The notes beneath the pieces are model-generated. The model searched no databases and had not been told where the DNA came from. It saw only the letters and a list, made by a program, of their open reading frames with translations. The position numbers were made by a program, and so were the translations under genes. A stretch of DNA of 64,000 nucleotides from Roseovarius sp. SCSIO 43702 (GTDB lineage Bacteria; Pseudomonadota; Alphaproteobacteria; Rhodobacterales; Rhodobacteraceae): NCBI RefSeq assembly GCF_019599045.1, contig NZ_CP080623.1:456501-520500 (forward strand), read 5' to 3'. Positions within the stretch are counted from its first letter, which is position 1. Each line of letters starts with the position of its first letter. Positions 1 to 8,014 of the stretch are shown in pieces.

Positions 1-1
1 C

Positions 2-304
2 GCGCTGAGCTCGATCCGGCGCCAGCAGCTCTACGAGGTAGTCGAGTTCATCGGGCGCTGGTCGATGATCGACGTCTTCGTCGTCGCGATCCTGTCGTCG
101 CTGGTGCAGCTTCAGGCGCTGGCCTCGATCAAGCCGGGCCCCGCCAGCCTGTTCTTCGCGCTCTCGGTCATCTTCACGATGCTGTCGGCACAAAGCTTTG
201 ACAGCCGGATGATCTGGGATAGTGACGACTCCGGTGCCGGGCCCGCGCCGGGCCCCTCCGACGAAACCGCCTCACAAGGACAAAGCCCCCGTGCCATCGG
301 ATAG
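2..304 (+). CDS. pqiA: Paraquat-inducible protein A (C-terminal part)
   Basis: This is the last 100 residues of PqiA, the multi-pass inner-membrane partner of the Pqi lipid-transport complex; its beginning lies outside the window. The open frame enters at base 2 and carries the family's FIGRWSMIDVFVV segment followed by two hydrophobic helices and a polar Gly/Pro-rich tail. The assignment rests on this segment and on the pqiB and pqiC genes directly downstream. The stop overlaps the likely GTG start of pqiB by 14 bases, which implies translational coupling. Confidence 0.8.
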   Translation, partial: ALSSIRRQQLYEVVEFIGRWSMIDVFVVAILSSLVQLQALASIKPGPASLFFALSVIFTMLSAQSFDSRMIWDSDDSGAGPAPGPSDETASQGQSPRAIG

Positions 305-2387
305 CTCGACCCCCCCTCCCGTTCCCGTCAAGTCGGCCCGCAAGAGCCTTTGGGAGCGGCTTTCGATCGTCTGGATCGTGCCGCTGGCGGCCCTGGTCGT
401 GGTGCTTGGCGTCGCGTGGAACGCCTATGCCGAACGCGGGCCACTGATCGAGATCTCGTTCGAGAACGCGTCGGGTATCAATGCCGGCGAGACGGAGGTG
501 CGCTATCGCGACGTGGCGGTGGGCCTGGTCGAGAAAGTCAGCTTCTCGCGCGACCTGGGCAGCGTGATCGTCTCGGTCCGGCTGAGCAAGGACGTGGCCG
601 AGTTCGTGGACGAGGAGGCGAAGTTCTGGGTGGTCCGCCCCAAGGTGACGACGCAAGGGGTCTCGGGGCTGAACACCGTGCTGACCGGCGTCTATATCGA
701 GGGCGTGTGGGACAACGAGGCGGGCGGGCTCGCCCCCCGGTTCGCCGGTCTGTCGGACCCGCCGCTGGAACGGGCGGGGCAGACCGGGCTTCGCGTGCAG
801 CTGAGGGCTTCGGGCAAGGTGGCGCTGACCGAGAATGCGCCCATCGTCTATCGCGGGATCACCGTGGGCCGTGTGGGCAAGACCTCGATCTCGGCGGACG
901 GATCGACGGCGGAGGCCGAGGCGATGATCTTCGCCCCGCATGACCGGCTTGTCACCACGGCGACGCGGTTCTGGGACACGTCGGGTTTCGAGTTCTCGAT
1001 CGGGCCGAACGGCGCCGTGCTCGATTTCTCATCGCTGGCCTCGCTGGTCTCGGGCGGCCTGACCTTCGGCACCATCGTGTCGGGTGGAGAAGGGGTCACG
1101 CCGGGCGAGACCTTCAGCGTCTACGCGGACGAGGCCGACGCGCGCGCGAGCCTTTTCTCGGGCGAGGAGGGCGATGCGCTCAACGTCTCGGTGATCTTCG
1201 ACGAGAACGTCGCGGGCCTGGCCGTGGATTCGGCGGTCGAGCTGAACGGTATCCAGATCGGGCAGGTGACGGCGATCAACGGGCTGGTCGATCCCAAGCG
1301 GTTCGGCGACAACCATGCGCGCCTTCTCGCGACGCTGGCGATCGTGCCGGGGCGGCTTGGCCTCGACCAGGAGGGCGACAAGGAGGACGCCGCGCTCGAC
1401 TTCCTGAAGGAGCGGGTGGCCGAGGGGCTGCGCGCGCGGCTCGTGACGGCGTCGATCCTGACAGGGGGCCTCAAGGTCGAGCTGATCGAGGTGCCCGATG
1501 CGCCCGAAGAGGTCCTGTCGATCCCCGAGGACGGACTTCCCAGCATCCCCACCACCGAAAGCAACATCTCGGACGTGTCGGCCTCGGCGGAAGGGGTGTT
1601 CAAGCGCATCAACGCGCTTCCGGTCGAGGAAGTGATGAACGGCGCGATCGAACTGATGGCGAGCCTCAACGCGCTTGCCTCGAACGAGGAGACGCGCGCC
1701 GTGCCGGGGCAGATCAACGGCCTTCTGAGCGATGCGCGGGGGCTGGTGAACTCCGAGGAGGTGCAGGCGATCCCGAAACGGATCGCGGCCGTGACCGACG
1801 AGTTGGAGCAGGTGATCGCCCAGATCAACGAGCAGGAGGTGGTCGCAAGGCTCGGCGCGGCGATCGACAGTGCCTCGGCGTCGGCGAAAAGCGTCTCGGG
1901 CGCGGTCGAGGGCGTGCCGGAGCTTGTCGAGAAGATCGACCAGGTGGCGGCCAATCTCGGCAAGGTGAACGCAGAGAAGCTGGGCAATCAGCTCGGCTCG
2001 CTCATCGAGAGCGCCGATGCGATCCTCGAGCAGGACACGACCAAGGCCATCCCCGAAAACCTCAACGCCGCGCTTGACGAGATGCGCGCGGTCCTCGTGC
2101 AACTGCGCGAGGGCGGCGTGACAGAGAACGCGGTGGCGGCGCTGGCCTCGGCGCGCAACGCGGCGGATTCCATCGCCGGGTCGAGCGACCAGGTGCAGGC
2201 GCTCATCCGGCGGGCCGAGGGCGTGCTCAACGATGCCAGCGTGACGATCCGGGGCTACCAGGCTAATGGCGCCGTGGCCCGCGACGCGCGCGAGGCGCTG
2301 CGCGAGGTGCAGCGCGCGGCGCAGGCCGTGGCATCGCTCGCGCGGGCCATCGAACGCAATCCCAATTCATTGCTCACAGGGCGGTAA
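291..2387 (+). CDS. pqiB: PqiB, MCE-domain intermembrane transport protein
   Basis: PqiB forms a periplasmic tube of MCE (MlaD-like) domains that is thought to move phospholipids between inner and outer membrane. The protein (698 residues from this start) has one N-terminal membrane helix at about residues 24-45, three MCE repeats (beginning near PLIEISFENASG, LRVQLRASGKVAL and LNVSVIFDENVAG), and a long helical C-terminal part rich in Ala, Glu and Gln, fitting the coiled-coil barrel end. I chose GTG 291 because AAGGA sits 10 bases upstream; an in-frame GTG at 222 would add 23 residues but overlap pqiA by 83 bases and has no good ribosome site. It is followed by pqiC after 5 bases. Confidence 0.9.
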   Translation: MPSDSSTPPPVPVKSARKSLWERLSIVWIVPLAALVVVLGVAWNAYAERGPLIEISFENASGINAGETEVRYRDVAVGLVEKVSFSRDLGSVIVSVRLSKDVAEFVDEEAKFWVVRPKVTTQGVSGLNTVLTGVYIEGVWDNEAGGLAPRFAGLSDPPLERAGQTGLRVQLRASGKVALTENAPIVYRGITVGRVGKTSISADGSTAEAEAMIFAPHDRLVTTATRFWDTSGFEFSIGPNGAVLDFSSLASLVSGGLTFGTIVSGGEGVTPGETFSVYADEADARASLFSGEEGDALNVSVIFDENVAGLAVDSAVELNGIQIGQVTAINGLVDPKRFGDNHARLLATLAIVPGRLGLDQEGDKEDAALDFLKERVAEGLRARLVTASILTGGLKVELIEVPDAPEEVLSIPEDGLPSIPTTESNISDVSASAEGVFKRINALPVEEVMNGAIELMASLNALASNEETRAVPGQINGLLSDARGLVNSEEVQAIPKRIAAVTDELEQVIAQINEQEVVARLGAAIDSASASAKSVSGAVEGVPELVEKIDQVAANLGKVNAEKLGNQLGSLIESADAILEQDTTKAIPENLNAALDEMRAVLVQLREGGVTENAVAALASARNAADSIAGSSDQVQALIRRAEGVLNDASVTIRGYQANGAVARDAREALREVQRAAQAVASLARAIERNPNSLLTGR

Positions 2388-2392
2388 TCCAG

Positions 2393-2959
2393 ATGTTCAT
2401 CAAAAGATCGTTCTTCCTTCTTGCCCTGGCGACGGGCCTCGCGGCCTGCGGGGGCGATGCGGACAGGCGCGTCACCGTGCCGCCCGCGCCGGCGGGCGCG
2501 GTGCAGGGGATCGCGCATCGCTCGGTCTCGATCCGCGAGGTGTCGCTTCCGACCTATGCCGCGTCCGAGGATATCTATGCGCGCGACGCCGAGGGCACGC
2601 TGTCGGTGCAGAAGGGCCTTCTCTGGGCCGATGCGCCGGGGCGGGCGATGACTCTGGAACTGGCGCGCTATCTCACGCAGGTCACGCGCGCGCGCATCGC
2701 GGCTGAGCCGTGGCCCTTCGAGGAGTATCCCGATGCCGTGGTCGAGGTGCGCGTCGAGGACATGTATGCGGATGCCACGGGGCTGTTCCGGCTGAGCGGG
2801 CAATATTATGTGTCGGCCGGCCTGAACGCGAGCCGCTCGCATCTCTTCTCGGTCAGCGTGCCCATCGCGGGCGAGCGCACCGCGCTCGATATCGCGGCGG
2901 CGCGGGGGCAGGCGGTGCGCAACCTCGCCCGGCAGATCGCGGCGAAGGGGCTGAGATAG
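2393..2959 (+). CDS. pqiC: PqiC, ABC-type transport auxiliary lipoprotein
   Basis: The product is a 188-residue outer-membrane lipoprotein of the PqiC/YmbA family (DUF330), which anchors the PqiB tube to the outer membrane. The N-terminus is a lipoprotein signal with lipobox LAAC (modified Cys near residue 19). The rest contains the family's short beta-rich domain with VSIREVSLPTY near residue 45. It is the third gene of the pqiABC operon, 5 bases after pqiB. Confidence 0.87.
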   Translation: MFIKRSFFLLALATGLAACGGDADRRVTVPPAPAGAVQGIAHRSVSIREVSLPTYAASEDIYARDAEGTLSVQKGLLWADAPGRAMTLELARYLTQVTRARIAAEPWPFEEYPDAVVEVRVEDMYADATGLFRLSGQYYVSAGLNASRSHLFSVSVPIAGERTALDIAAARGQAVRNLARQIAAKGLR

Positions 2960-2978
2960 GCGCGCCGCGACGGCGCGC
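2960..2978. terminator. GC-rich hairpin between convergent pqiC and SDR gene
   Basis: A perfect inverted repeat, GCGCGCC (2960-2966) and GGCGCGC (2972-2978) with a five-base loop, starts directly after the pqiC stop and precedes the end of the opposing gene at 2983. There is no T-tract on either side, so it may be a weak bidirectional terminator or only RNA 3'-end protection. Confidence 0.35.
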
Positions 2979-2982
2979 GACC

Positions 2983-3696
2983 CTAGCCGCGACCGATGAA
3001 GGGCATCTTGGTGGCCATCACGGTCATGAACTGGACATTCGCCTCGGGCGGCATCGTGGCCATCAGCATGACGGACCGCACGGCGTTCGACACGTCCATC
3101 GTGTGCATGTCGGGCTGATCGGCCTTCAGGTCGGCCACCATCTCGCTTTCGGCGTTGCCGATGTCGATCTGGCCGCAGGCGATGTCGAACGCGCGCCCAT
3201 CGAGGGCGAGGCTGCGCGTCATGCCGGTGACCGCGTGTTTCGTCGTGGTGTAGCAGATCGAGCCGGGGCGGGGGCTGTGCGCCGAGGTGGAGCCGTTCAT
3301 GATGATGCGGCCGCCTTGCGGGCTTTGCCGGCGCATCTGCGCGAAGGCCAGCCGCGCGGCGATGAACATGCCGCGGATGTTGACGGCCAGCGTGTCGTCG
3401 AACCCCTCGACCGGCACCTCGTCGGGGGTGCCGATGGGGCCGAAGGTGCCGGCGTTGTTGAACAGGACGTCAAGCCGTCCGGCCATCTGCGCGAAGCGGT
3501 CGAAGGCGGCTTCCATGGCTTCGGGGTCGGTCACGTCGGCGGGGAGCGCGATGGCACCGGGATGACCTCCCGCGATCTCCTGGAGCCGCTCGGCGCGGCG
3601 CGCGACGAGGCCCACGGTCCAGCCCTCGGCAAGGAACGCCTCGGCCGTGGCGCGGCCGATGCCGGAGCTGGCGCCGGTGATGAGGATGCTCGTCAT
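2983..3696 (-). CDS. Short-chain dehydrogenase/reductase (classical SDR)
   Basis: A 237-residue NAD(P)-dependent oxidoreductase of unknown substrate. The Rossmann motif TGASSGIG lies at residues 7-14, NNAG near residue 80, and the catalytic Ser with YTTTK (Tyr-x3-Lys) near residues 135-155. Its start overlaps the stop of the RecD-like helicase gene by four bases (ATGA), so it is read from the same messenger, possibly beginning at luxI. The sequence alone does not indicate the substrate. Confidence 0.85.
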   Translation of the reverse strand: MTSILITGASSGIGRATAEAFLAEGWTVGLVARRAERLQEIAGGHPGAIALPADVTDPEAMEAAFDRFAQMAGRLDVLFNNAGTFGPIGTPDEVPVEGFDDTLAVNIRGMFIAARLAFAQMRRQSPQGGRIIMNGSTSAHSPRPGSICYTTTKHAVTGMTRSLALDGRAFDIACGQIDIGNAESEMVADLKADQPDMHTMDVSNAVRSVMLMATMPPEANVQFMTVMATKMPFIGRG

Positions 3697-5222
3697 GTCG
3701 CGGTCTCCGCTTCGAGTTCGAGGGGCACGGGGCCGGTGCGCAGGTCATCCGCCCTGAGCGCGTGGGTGGGTTTCGCCAGCCGGTTGCGCACCACCCAGTA
3801 GAGCCGCTCCTCGGCGCGGGTGATGGCCACGTAGGCAAGCCGCTTCCAGAGCGGCTGCCCGGCCTCGGTGCGGCCCATGCGGGCGGCGATGAAAAGGTCC
3901 GGGGCGAAGACCTGCACCTCGCGCCATTGCGAGCCTTGCGCCTTGTGGATCGTCACCGCCGCGCCGTGCAGGAAGGTGGCGCCCATGCGCGCGGCGAAGG
4001 GGATGAATGGCTCTTCCTCGTCGGGTTTCTCGATCTTGACGATGGAGGCCGCGCTGACCTGCGGATCCTCGGCGCCGATCACGTGCAGGCGCGAGAAGCC
4101 GGGTTTGCGGCCGGGGCCGAGATAGATCACCTGCGCGCCCTTGATGAGGCCGCGTGCCTCGAGGTCGAGCCGCTTCTTGCGGTGCTTGAGCGGCAGTTCC
4201 AGCCCGTCGCAGATGAGTGGCTCGCCCTCCAGAAGCTCGGTCTCGGGCGCGCCATGGACCGCGCGGAAGGCGTTGATCAGGCGGATGCGCGTGGCGTTGC
4301 GCCAGACGAGAACGGGCGATCGCGCCATCAGGTCCACCTCGACGCGGTTTGCGTATTGCACGCGGTCGTCGGCGCGGGCCTTCTCTTCGACCATCCGCTC
4401 GAAATCGTGAAACTCGAGCGCGGGGTCGGCCAGCGCGTGCGCCAGGTCGAGGATCGGGTTGTCGGCGTCCTGCCGGTGAATGCGGCTCAGTTCGAGCTTG
4501 GCAGGCGCGGGCAGCGTGTCGAAGACCATCGTGCCCGACTGGTTCACCGGGGCAAGTTGCGCCGGGTCGCCGAAGAGGAGGAGGGTGGGGAAAATCTCGC
4601 GCAGGTCCTCGAACTGCTTCTTGTCGAGCATGGAGGCCTCGTCGACGAAGCCCACGTCGAGCGGTTCCTCCCGGCGTTTCCAGCCGGTGATGAAGTCCGA
4701 TCCGCGCAGCCCCGCGGCGGCCAGCGCGCCGGGGATGGACTTGTTGGACTGGTAGAACGCCAGCGCGCGGTCGAGCGCAAGATCGGTCAGCCCCTCGATC
4801 TCGGGCCGCTCGCCGTTTCCGGCCAGCCATTCTGCGATCCGCTCGTATTCGGGGTCGTAGACGGGGGTGTAGAGGATGCGGTGGATCGTCGTCGCGGGCA
4901 CGCCGCGCATCCGCAGGACCGACGCGGCCTTGTTCGTGGGCGCGAGGATGGCGAGCGTGCGCCGATCCTTGCGGCGCTTGCCCTCCCAGTCGCCGGAGAC
5001 CACGTCGACTCCCGCTTCCTCGAGCGCGCGGTAGAGCGCGGCGAGAAGGAGCGTCTTGCCCGAGCCAGCCTTGCCGATAACGGCCATGACGGCGGATTTT
5101 CCCTCGCGCGGGGGGGTGAGGTGGCCCTCGTCGATGTCGATGCCGACCTCGCGCAGCATCTCGGCCACGCGGTCATGCGCCTCGGCCTGGTCGGCCGAGA
5201 AGGTGAGGGCGGTCTCGCTCAT
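3693..5222 (-). CDS. RecD-like / UvrD-family ATP-dependent DNA helicase
   Basis: A 509-residue superfamily 1 helicase-type ATPase. Walker A GKAGSGKT lies near residue 50, Walker B as VDEASML near residue 193, an Arg-finger type segment ELSRIHRQD near residue 245, and the UvrD C-terminal motif TIHKAQGSQW near residue 425. There are no RecD N-terminal or nuclease domains, and length and motif order resemble the standalone AAA/RecD-like helicases common in alphaproteobacteria. It follows luxI by 51 bases on the same strand and overlaps the SDR gene at its 3' end. A role in repair or recombination is inferred from the family. Confidence 0.85.
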   Translation of the reverse strand: MSETALTFSADQAEAHDRVAEMLREVGIDIDEGHLTPPREGKSAVMAVIGKAGSGKTLLLAALYRALEEAGVDVVSGDWEGKRRKDRRTLAILAPTNKAASVLRMRGVPATTIHRILYTPVYDPEYERIAEWLAGNGERPEIEGLTDLALDRALAFYQSNKSIPGALAAAGLRGSDFITGWKRREEPLDVGFVDEASMLDKKQFEDLREIFPTLLLFGDPAQLAPVNQSGTMVFDTLPAPAKLELSRIHRQDADNPILDLAHALADPALEFHDFERMVEEKARADDRVQYANRVEVDLMARSPVLVWRNATRIRLINAFRAVHGAPETELLEGEPLICDGLELPLKHRKKRLDLEARGLIKGAQVIYLGPGRKPGFSRLHVIGAEDPQVSAASIVKIEKPDEEEPFIPFAARMGATFLHGAAVTIHKAQGSQWREVQVFAPDLFIAARMGRTEAGQPLWKRLAYVAITRAEERLYWVVRNRLAKPTHALRADDLRTGPVPLELEAETAT

Positions 5223-5273
5223 GACGCGACAGTATCGCGCGCCGCGAAAGGGGACCAGAGGCGGGGCGGCGTT

Positions 5274-5906
5274 TTATGCGCTGCGACGTTCCTCGCATGG
5301 CAGGACGCCCGAGCGCCGAAGCCAGTGCGCGGCAAGCTCCGGCGAGATGCCGGCGCGTCGGGCGACGCGCGCGCGGGCGTCGTCGGGGCTGTCCCAGAGC
5401 CCCGCGCTGATCCGTGCGCGCCCTTCGCCCGCGTGGCCGATCACCTGCGGAGAGGCGCCGATGAGGCGGTAGATGCGGATCATGGCCGCGTCGAACACGC
5501 CCACGTAATGCGTGAGGCCGAAGCCCCGGATCACTTCGCCCCCCGCGAGCATCAGGAGCGCCGGCACCCGCGCCGATGCGCCGGGTGCAAGGCAGAAGCG
5601 TGTGCATTCCCAGATGCGCGGGTCGCGCAGCGCGCCCCTGGGGAGGAGATGGGCGAAATGTTCGTTGATCATGGTGCGCCCCGTCGTCGGCATGAGCCGC
5701 ATGGAGCCGCCATGCTCGCCCGGGTGCGGCTCCCAGATGACATAGAGCGGGTCAAGCGGATCATACTGATCCCGCTCCTCGCCCGCCGCATCGACGCGCA
5801 CCTCCCAACCGAGCCTTTCGTGGAACTGCCGCGCGCGGTCGCGGAACATGGCCCGCGCGAGGGCGGGATGATGGTGAAGATCGCGACCCTGGATGAAGCG
5901 CAGCAT
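5274..5906 (-). CDS. luxI: Acyl-homoserine-lactone synthase (LuxI family)
   Basis: The enzyme makes an N-acyl-homoserine lactone signal from S-adenosylmethionine and an acyl carrier (ACP or CoA). The 210-residue protein keeps the conserved LuxI residues: Arg24, Phe28, Trp34, Asp46, Asp49, Arg70, Phe84, Glu100 and Arg103 (in WECTRF). No luxR-type receptor gene lies on either side or elsewhere in the window, so its receptor must be encoded elsewhere. The likely Shine-Dalgarno AGGGGA (5920 down to 5915) is buried in a hairpin, described separately. Two genes follow on the same strand, a helicase and an SDR. Confidence 0.9.
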   Translation of the reverse strand: MLRFIQGRDLHHHPALARAMFRDRARQFHERLGWEVRVDAAGEERDQYDPLDPLYVIWEPHPGEHGGSMRLMPTTGRTMINEHFAHLLPRGALRDPRIWECTRFCLAPGASARVPALLMLAGGEVIRGFGLTHYVGVFDAAMIRIYRLIGASPQVIGHAGEGRARISAGLWDSPDDARARVARRAGISPELAAHWLRRSGVLPCEERRSA

Positions 5907-5914
5907 GTCTCTGG

Positions 5915-5937
5915 TCCCCTTTTTGCCTGACAGGGGA
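5915..5937 (-). promoter_or_regulatory. Hairpin that covers the luxI ribosome-binding site
   Basis: On the minus strand, TCCCCT (5937-5932) can pair fully with AGGGGA (5920-5915) across an 11-base loop. AGGGGA is also the best Shine-Dalgarno for luxI, eight bases before its ATG at 5906. The dyad is visible in the sequence; translational control through it is inferred. Confidence 0.4.
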
Positions 5938-5952
5938 AAGGGATGACGGGAA

Positions 5953-5969
5953 ACCCCTTAACTTGGGGT
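5953..5969. promoter_or_regulatory. Inverted repeat upstream of luxI (possible regulator site)
   Basis: ACCCC (5953-5957) and GGGGT (5965-5969) form a five-base dyad with a seven-base AT-rich centre, about 47 bases upstream of the luxI start. Size and position would suit a LuxR-type or other dimeric regulator, but it does not match the classical 20-base lux box, so this is only a candidate. Confidence 0.22.
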
Positions 5970-6034
5970 ATCCTCACCGCGCGCAGTGTTTACAATTCGA
6001 ATCGATTTTCACGGCCGCCGATGCCCTGGACGGC

Positions 6035-7216
6035 TCAGGCCGCGTCGAGCGCACCCATCACATCCGCCACGAGGTCGTCCGTATCCTCGATGCCCACCGA
6101 CAGCCGCACCAACCCCGGCGTGATGCCGAGCGCGGCCTTTCGATCGTCGGGAAGGCGCTGATGCGTGGTGGTGGCGGGATGGGTGGCGATGGACTTGGCG
6201 TCGCCGAGGTTGTTCGAGATGAGCACGATCCCGAGCGCGTTCAGGAAGCGGAACGCGGCCGCCTGCCCACCGGCGAGGTCGAGCGAGAGGACCGTGCCGC
6301 CGGCCCCCATGTCGCGCATCACGATGTCATGCTGCGGATGATCCGGATGGCCGGGATAGATCGCGCGGGCGAGCTTGGCGTGACCCTGCACCGCGTCGAT
6401 GATGGCACGGGCCGAGGCGGTCTGCGCCCGCACCCTGAGCGCGATGGTCTCGAGCCCCTTGAGCATGATCCACGCCGTGAAGGGCGACATCGCGCCGCCG
6501 GTGTGTTTCATGTAGGGTTCCACCGTCTCGCGGATGAACTCGGTCGAGCCGAGGATCACCCCGCCGAGGGCACGGCCCTGCCCGTCGATATGTTTCGTCG
6601 CCGAGTAGACGACCACGTCGGCACCCTGCTCGATGGCGCGGGAATGGACGGGGGTGACGAAGACGTTGTCCACGATGACCCGCGCGCCGACCTCGTGGGC
6701 CAGTGCCGCCACGGCGGGCAGGTCGATCACCTCGAGCGTCGGGTTGGCGATGGTCTCGAAAAAGACGGCCGCCGTGCCGGGCCTGAGCGCCGCGCGCCAC
6801 TGGTCAAGGTCCGTGCCGTCGACGAAAGTCACCTCGACACCGTAGCGCGTGAGCAGGTTTTCCAGCACGTAGAGGCACGACCCGAAGAGCGCGCGCGCCG
6901 CGACCACGTGATCGCCCGCCTTGAGGCATGAGACAAGCGCGCCCGAGACCGCTGCCATGCCGCTTGCCGTGGCAAAGGCGGCCTCGGCCCCCTCGAGTGC
7001 GGCGATCCGATCCTCGAACATCGCGACGGTCGGGTTGCCGTAGCGGGCATAGATGAACTCGTCCGGCCCGGCCTCGATGAAGCGGGCCTGCGCGTCCTCG
7101 GCGCTGTCGTAGACGAATCCCTGGGTGAGGAACATGGCCTCGCTCACCTCGCCCCACTGGCTGCGCCGTGCGCCGTGATGGACGAGTTTCGTCGCCGTTT
7201 TCCAGTCTTCGGACAT
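6035..7216 (-). CDS. metZ: O-succinylhomoserine sulfhydrylase (MetZ)
   Basis: A PLP enzyme of the Cys/Met-metabolism family that makes homocysteine directly from O-succinylhomoserine and sulfide in methionine biosynthesis. The 393-residue protein has YARYGNPT near residue 57, GMAAVSGAL near residue 85, and the PLP-binding lysine in YSATKHIDGQGR near residue 205. The SAM-II riboswitch and the following terminator upstream support a methionine role rather than cystathionine metabolism. The ribosome site GGAGG lies just before the ATG. Confidence 0.92.
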   Translation of the reverse strand: MSEDWKTATKLVHHGARRSQWGEVSEAMFLTQGFVYDSAEDAQARFIEAGPDEFIYARYGNPTVAMFEDRIAALEGAEAAFATASGMAAVSGALVSCLKAGDHVVAARALFGSCLYVLENLLTRYGVEVTFVDGTDLDQWRAALRPGTAAVFFETIANPTLEVIDLPAVAALAHEVGARVIVDNVFVTPVHSRAIEQGADVVVYSATKHIDGQGRALGGVILGSTEFIRETVEPYMKHTGGAMSPFTAWIMLKGLETIALRVRAQTASARAIIDAVQGHAKLARAIYPGHPDHPQHDIVMRDMGAGGTVLSLDLAGGQAAAFRFLNALGIVLISNNLGDAKSIATHPATTTHQRLPDDRKAALGITPGLVRLSVGIEDTDDLVADVMGALDAA

Positions 7217-7246
7217 GATCGACCTCCGCGGGCCCGCGCGCCCATG

Positions 7247-7282
7247 AAAAAAGCCCCGATGCGGTCAAGCGCAAGGGGGCCT
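7247..7282 (-). terminator. Attenuator-type terminator between SAM-II riboswitch and metZ
   Basis: On the minus strand, a GCCCC arm (complement of 7276-7280) pairs with GGGGC (complement of 7253-7257) around an 18-base loop and is followed at once by six T residues (complement of 7247-7252). It lies after the riboswitch and before the metZ ribosome site, the position expected of a SAM-controlled attenuator. Confidence 0.6.
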
Positions 7283-7291
7283 TGGTCCTGA

Positions 7292-7345
7292 CCTTTTAGC
7301 GGGAATGTTTAGAGTGGCCCGCAATCCGGTAACAAATCGCCACTG
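7292..7345 (-). ncRNA. SAM-II riboswitch (metA-type)
   Basis: A cis-acting S-adenosylmethionine sensor in the metZ leader. On the minus strand the P1 stem is AGTGGC (7344-7339) with GCCACT (7318-7313), enclosing GATTTGTTACCGG. The conserved pseudoknot forms between GCGGG (7322-7318) and CCCGC (7303-7299), and the element carries the family's TAAACA run and ends in GCTAAAAG. These blocks and their order match the alphaproteobacterial SAM-II consensus. High SAM should reduce metZ expression. Confidence 0.93.
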
Positions 7346-7388
7346 ACGCAGTGCTTTAATCCCGCGCTTGCGCCTGGTCAAGGGGCGC

Positions 7389-7991
7389 TCAGTCCTCGTC
7401 CTTCTCGATCCCGTGCTCGGCGAAGAGTTTTCCCTGCGTTATGAAGAACAGGAAGATCGCCGCCGTGAGCCCGAAGGTCTTGAAATAGACCCAGTTCGTC
7501 TCGCTCATCATGCGCCAGACGATCTCGTTGAGGATGGCGAGGGCGAAGAAGAAATACATGAGCCGCCGCGTGAGGATCATCCAGCCCTGGTCGGTGAGCG
7601 GCATCAGCCCGTCCATCAGCGATTGCAGGTAGGAGCTGCCGCGCAGAAGCCCGACGAGGAGCACGCCGCCGAAGAGCAGGTAGATGATCGTGGGCTTCAT
7701 CTTGAAGAAGCGCGGATCGTTGAACCAGACCGAAAGCGCGCCGAAGATCACGATGAGCACCGCCGTCATCACCTGCATCCGCGACAGGTGGCCCGTCAGC
7801 CACCAGAGCGCGCCGATGGAGGCGAGGAAGACCGGGATGAAGCCCGCCGTGACCACGATGAACCCCTTGTAGTCGGTGCCGCCCAGCTTGACCGTCTCGT
7901 CCTTGAGCCAGAGATAGGCCACGAAGAACAGCAGGATCGGCCCGAGTTCCAGGGTGGTCTTGAGCTTTGGGTCGATCTTCTTCTCGGACAT
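7389..7991 (-). CDS. yciB: YciB/IspZ-type inner-membrane protein
   Basis: A 200-residue integral membrane protein of the YciB (septation protein A, IspZ) family, linked to envelope integrity and cell division. It begins MSEKKIDPKLK and has about five hydrophobic helices, with the family's GPILLFFVAYLW near residue 18 and NEIVWRMMSETNWVYFK near residue 155. I chose ATG 7991, which has AGG seven bases upstream. An ATG at 8018 would add nine residues and overlap the upstream transporter stop as ATGA, so coupled translation from there is also possible. Confidence 0.88.
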   Translation of the reverse strand: MSEKKIDPKLKTTLELGPILLFFVAYLWLKDETVKLGGTDYKGFIVVTAGFIPVFLASIGALWWLTGHLSRMQVMTAVLIVIFGALSVWFNDPRFFKMKPTIIYLLFGGVLLVGLLRGSSYLQSLMDGLMPLTDQGWMILTRRLMYFFFALAILNEIVWRMMSETNWVYFKTFGLTAAIFLFFITQGKLFAEHGIEKDED

Positions 7992-8014
7992 CTCGAACCT
8001 CGTTCTTCGGCGGG

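Noticed and set aside
3762..5930. A 722-codon plus-strand open frame opposite the helicase and luxI genes
   Set aside because: It is antisense to two well-supported genes. Its Arg/Gly/His-rich translation has no domain, as expected when high GC removes stop codons from the opposite strand.
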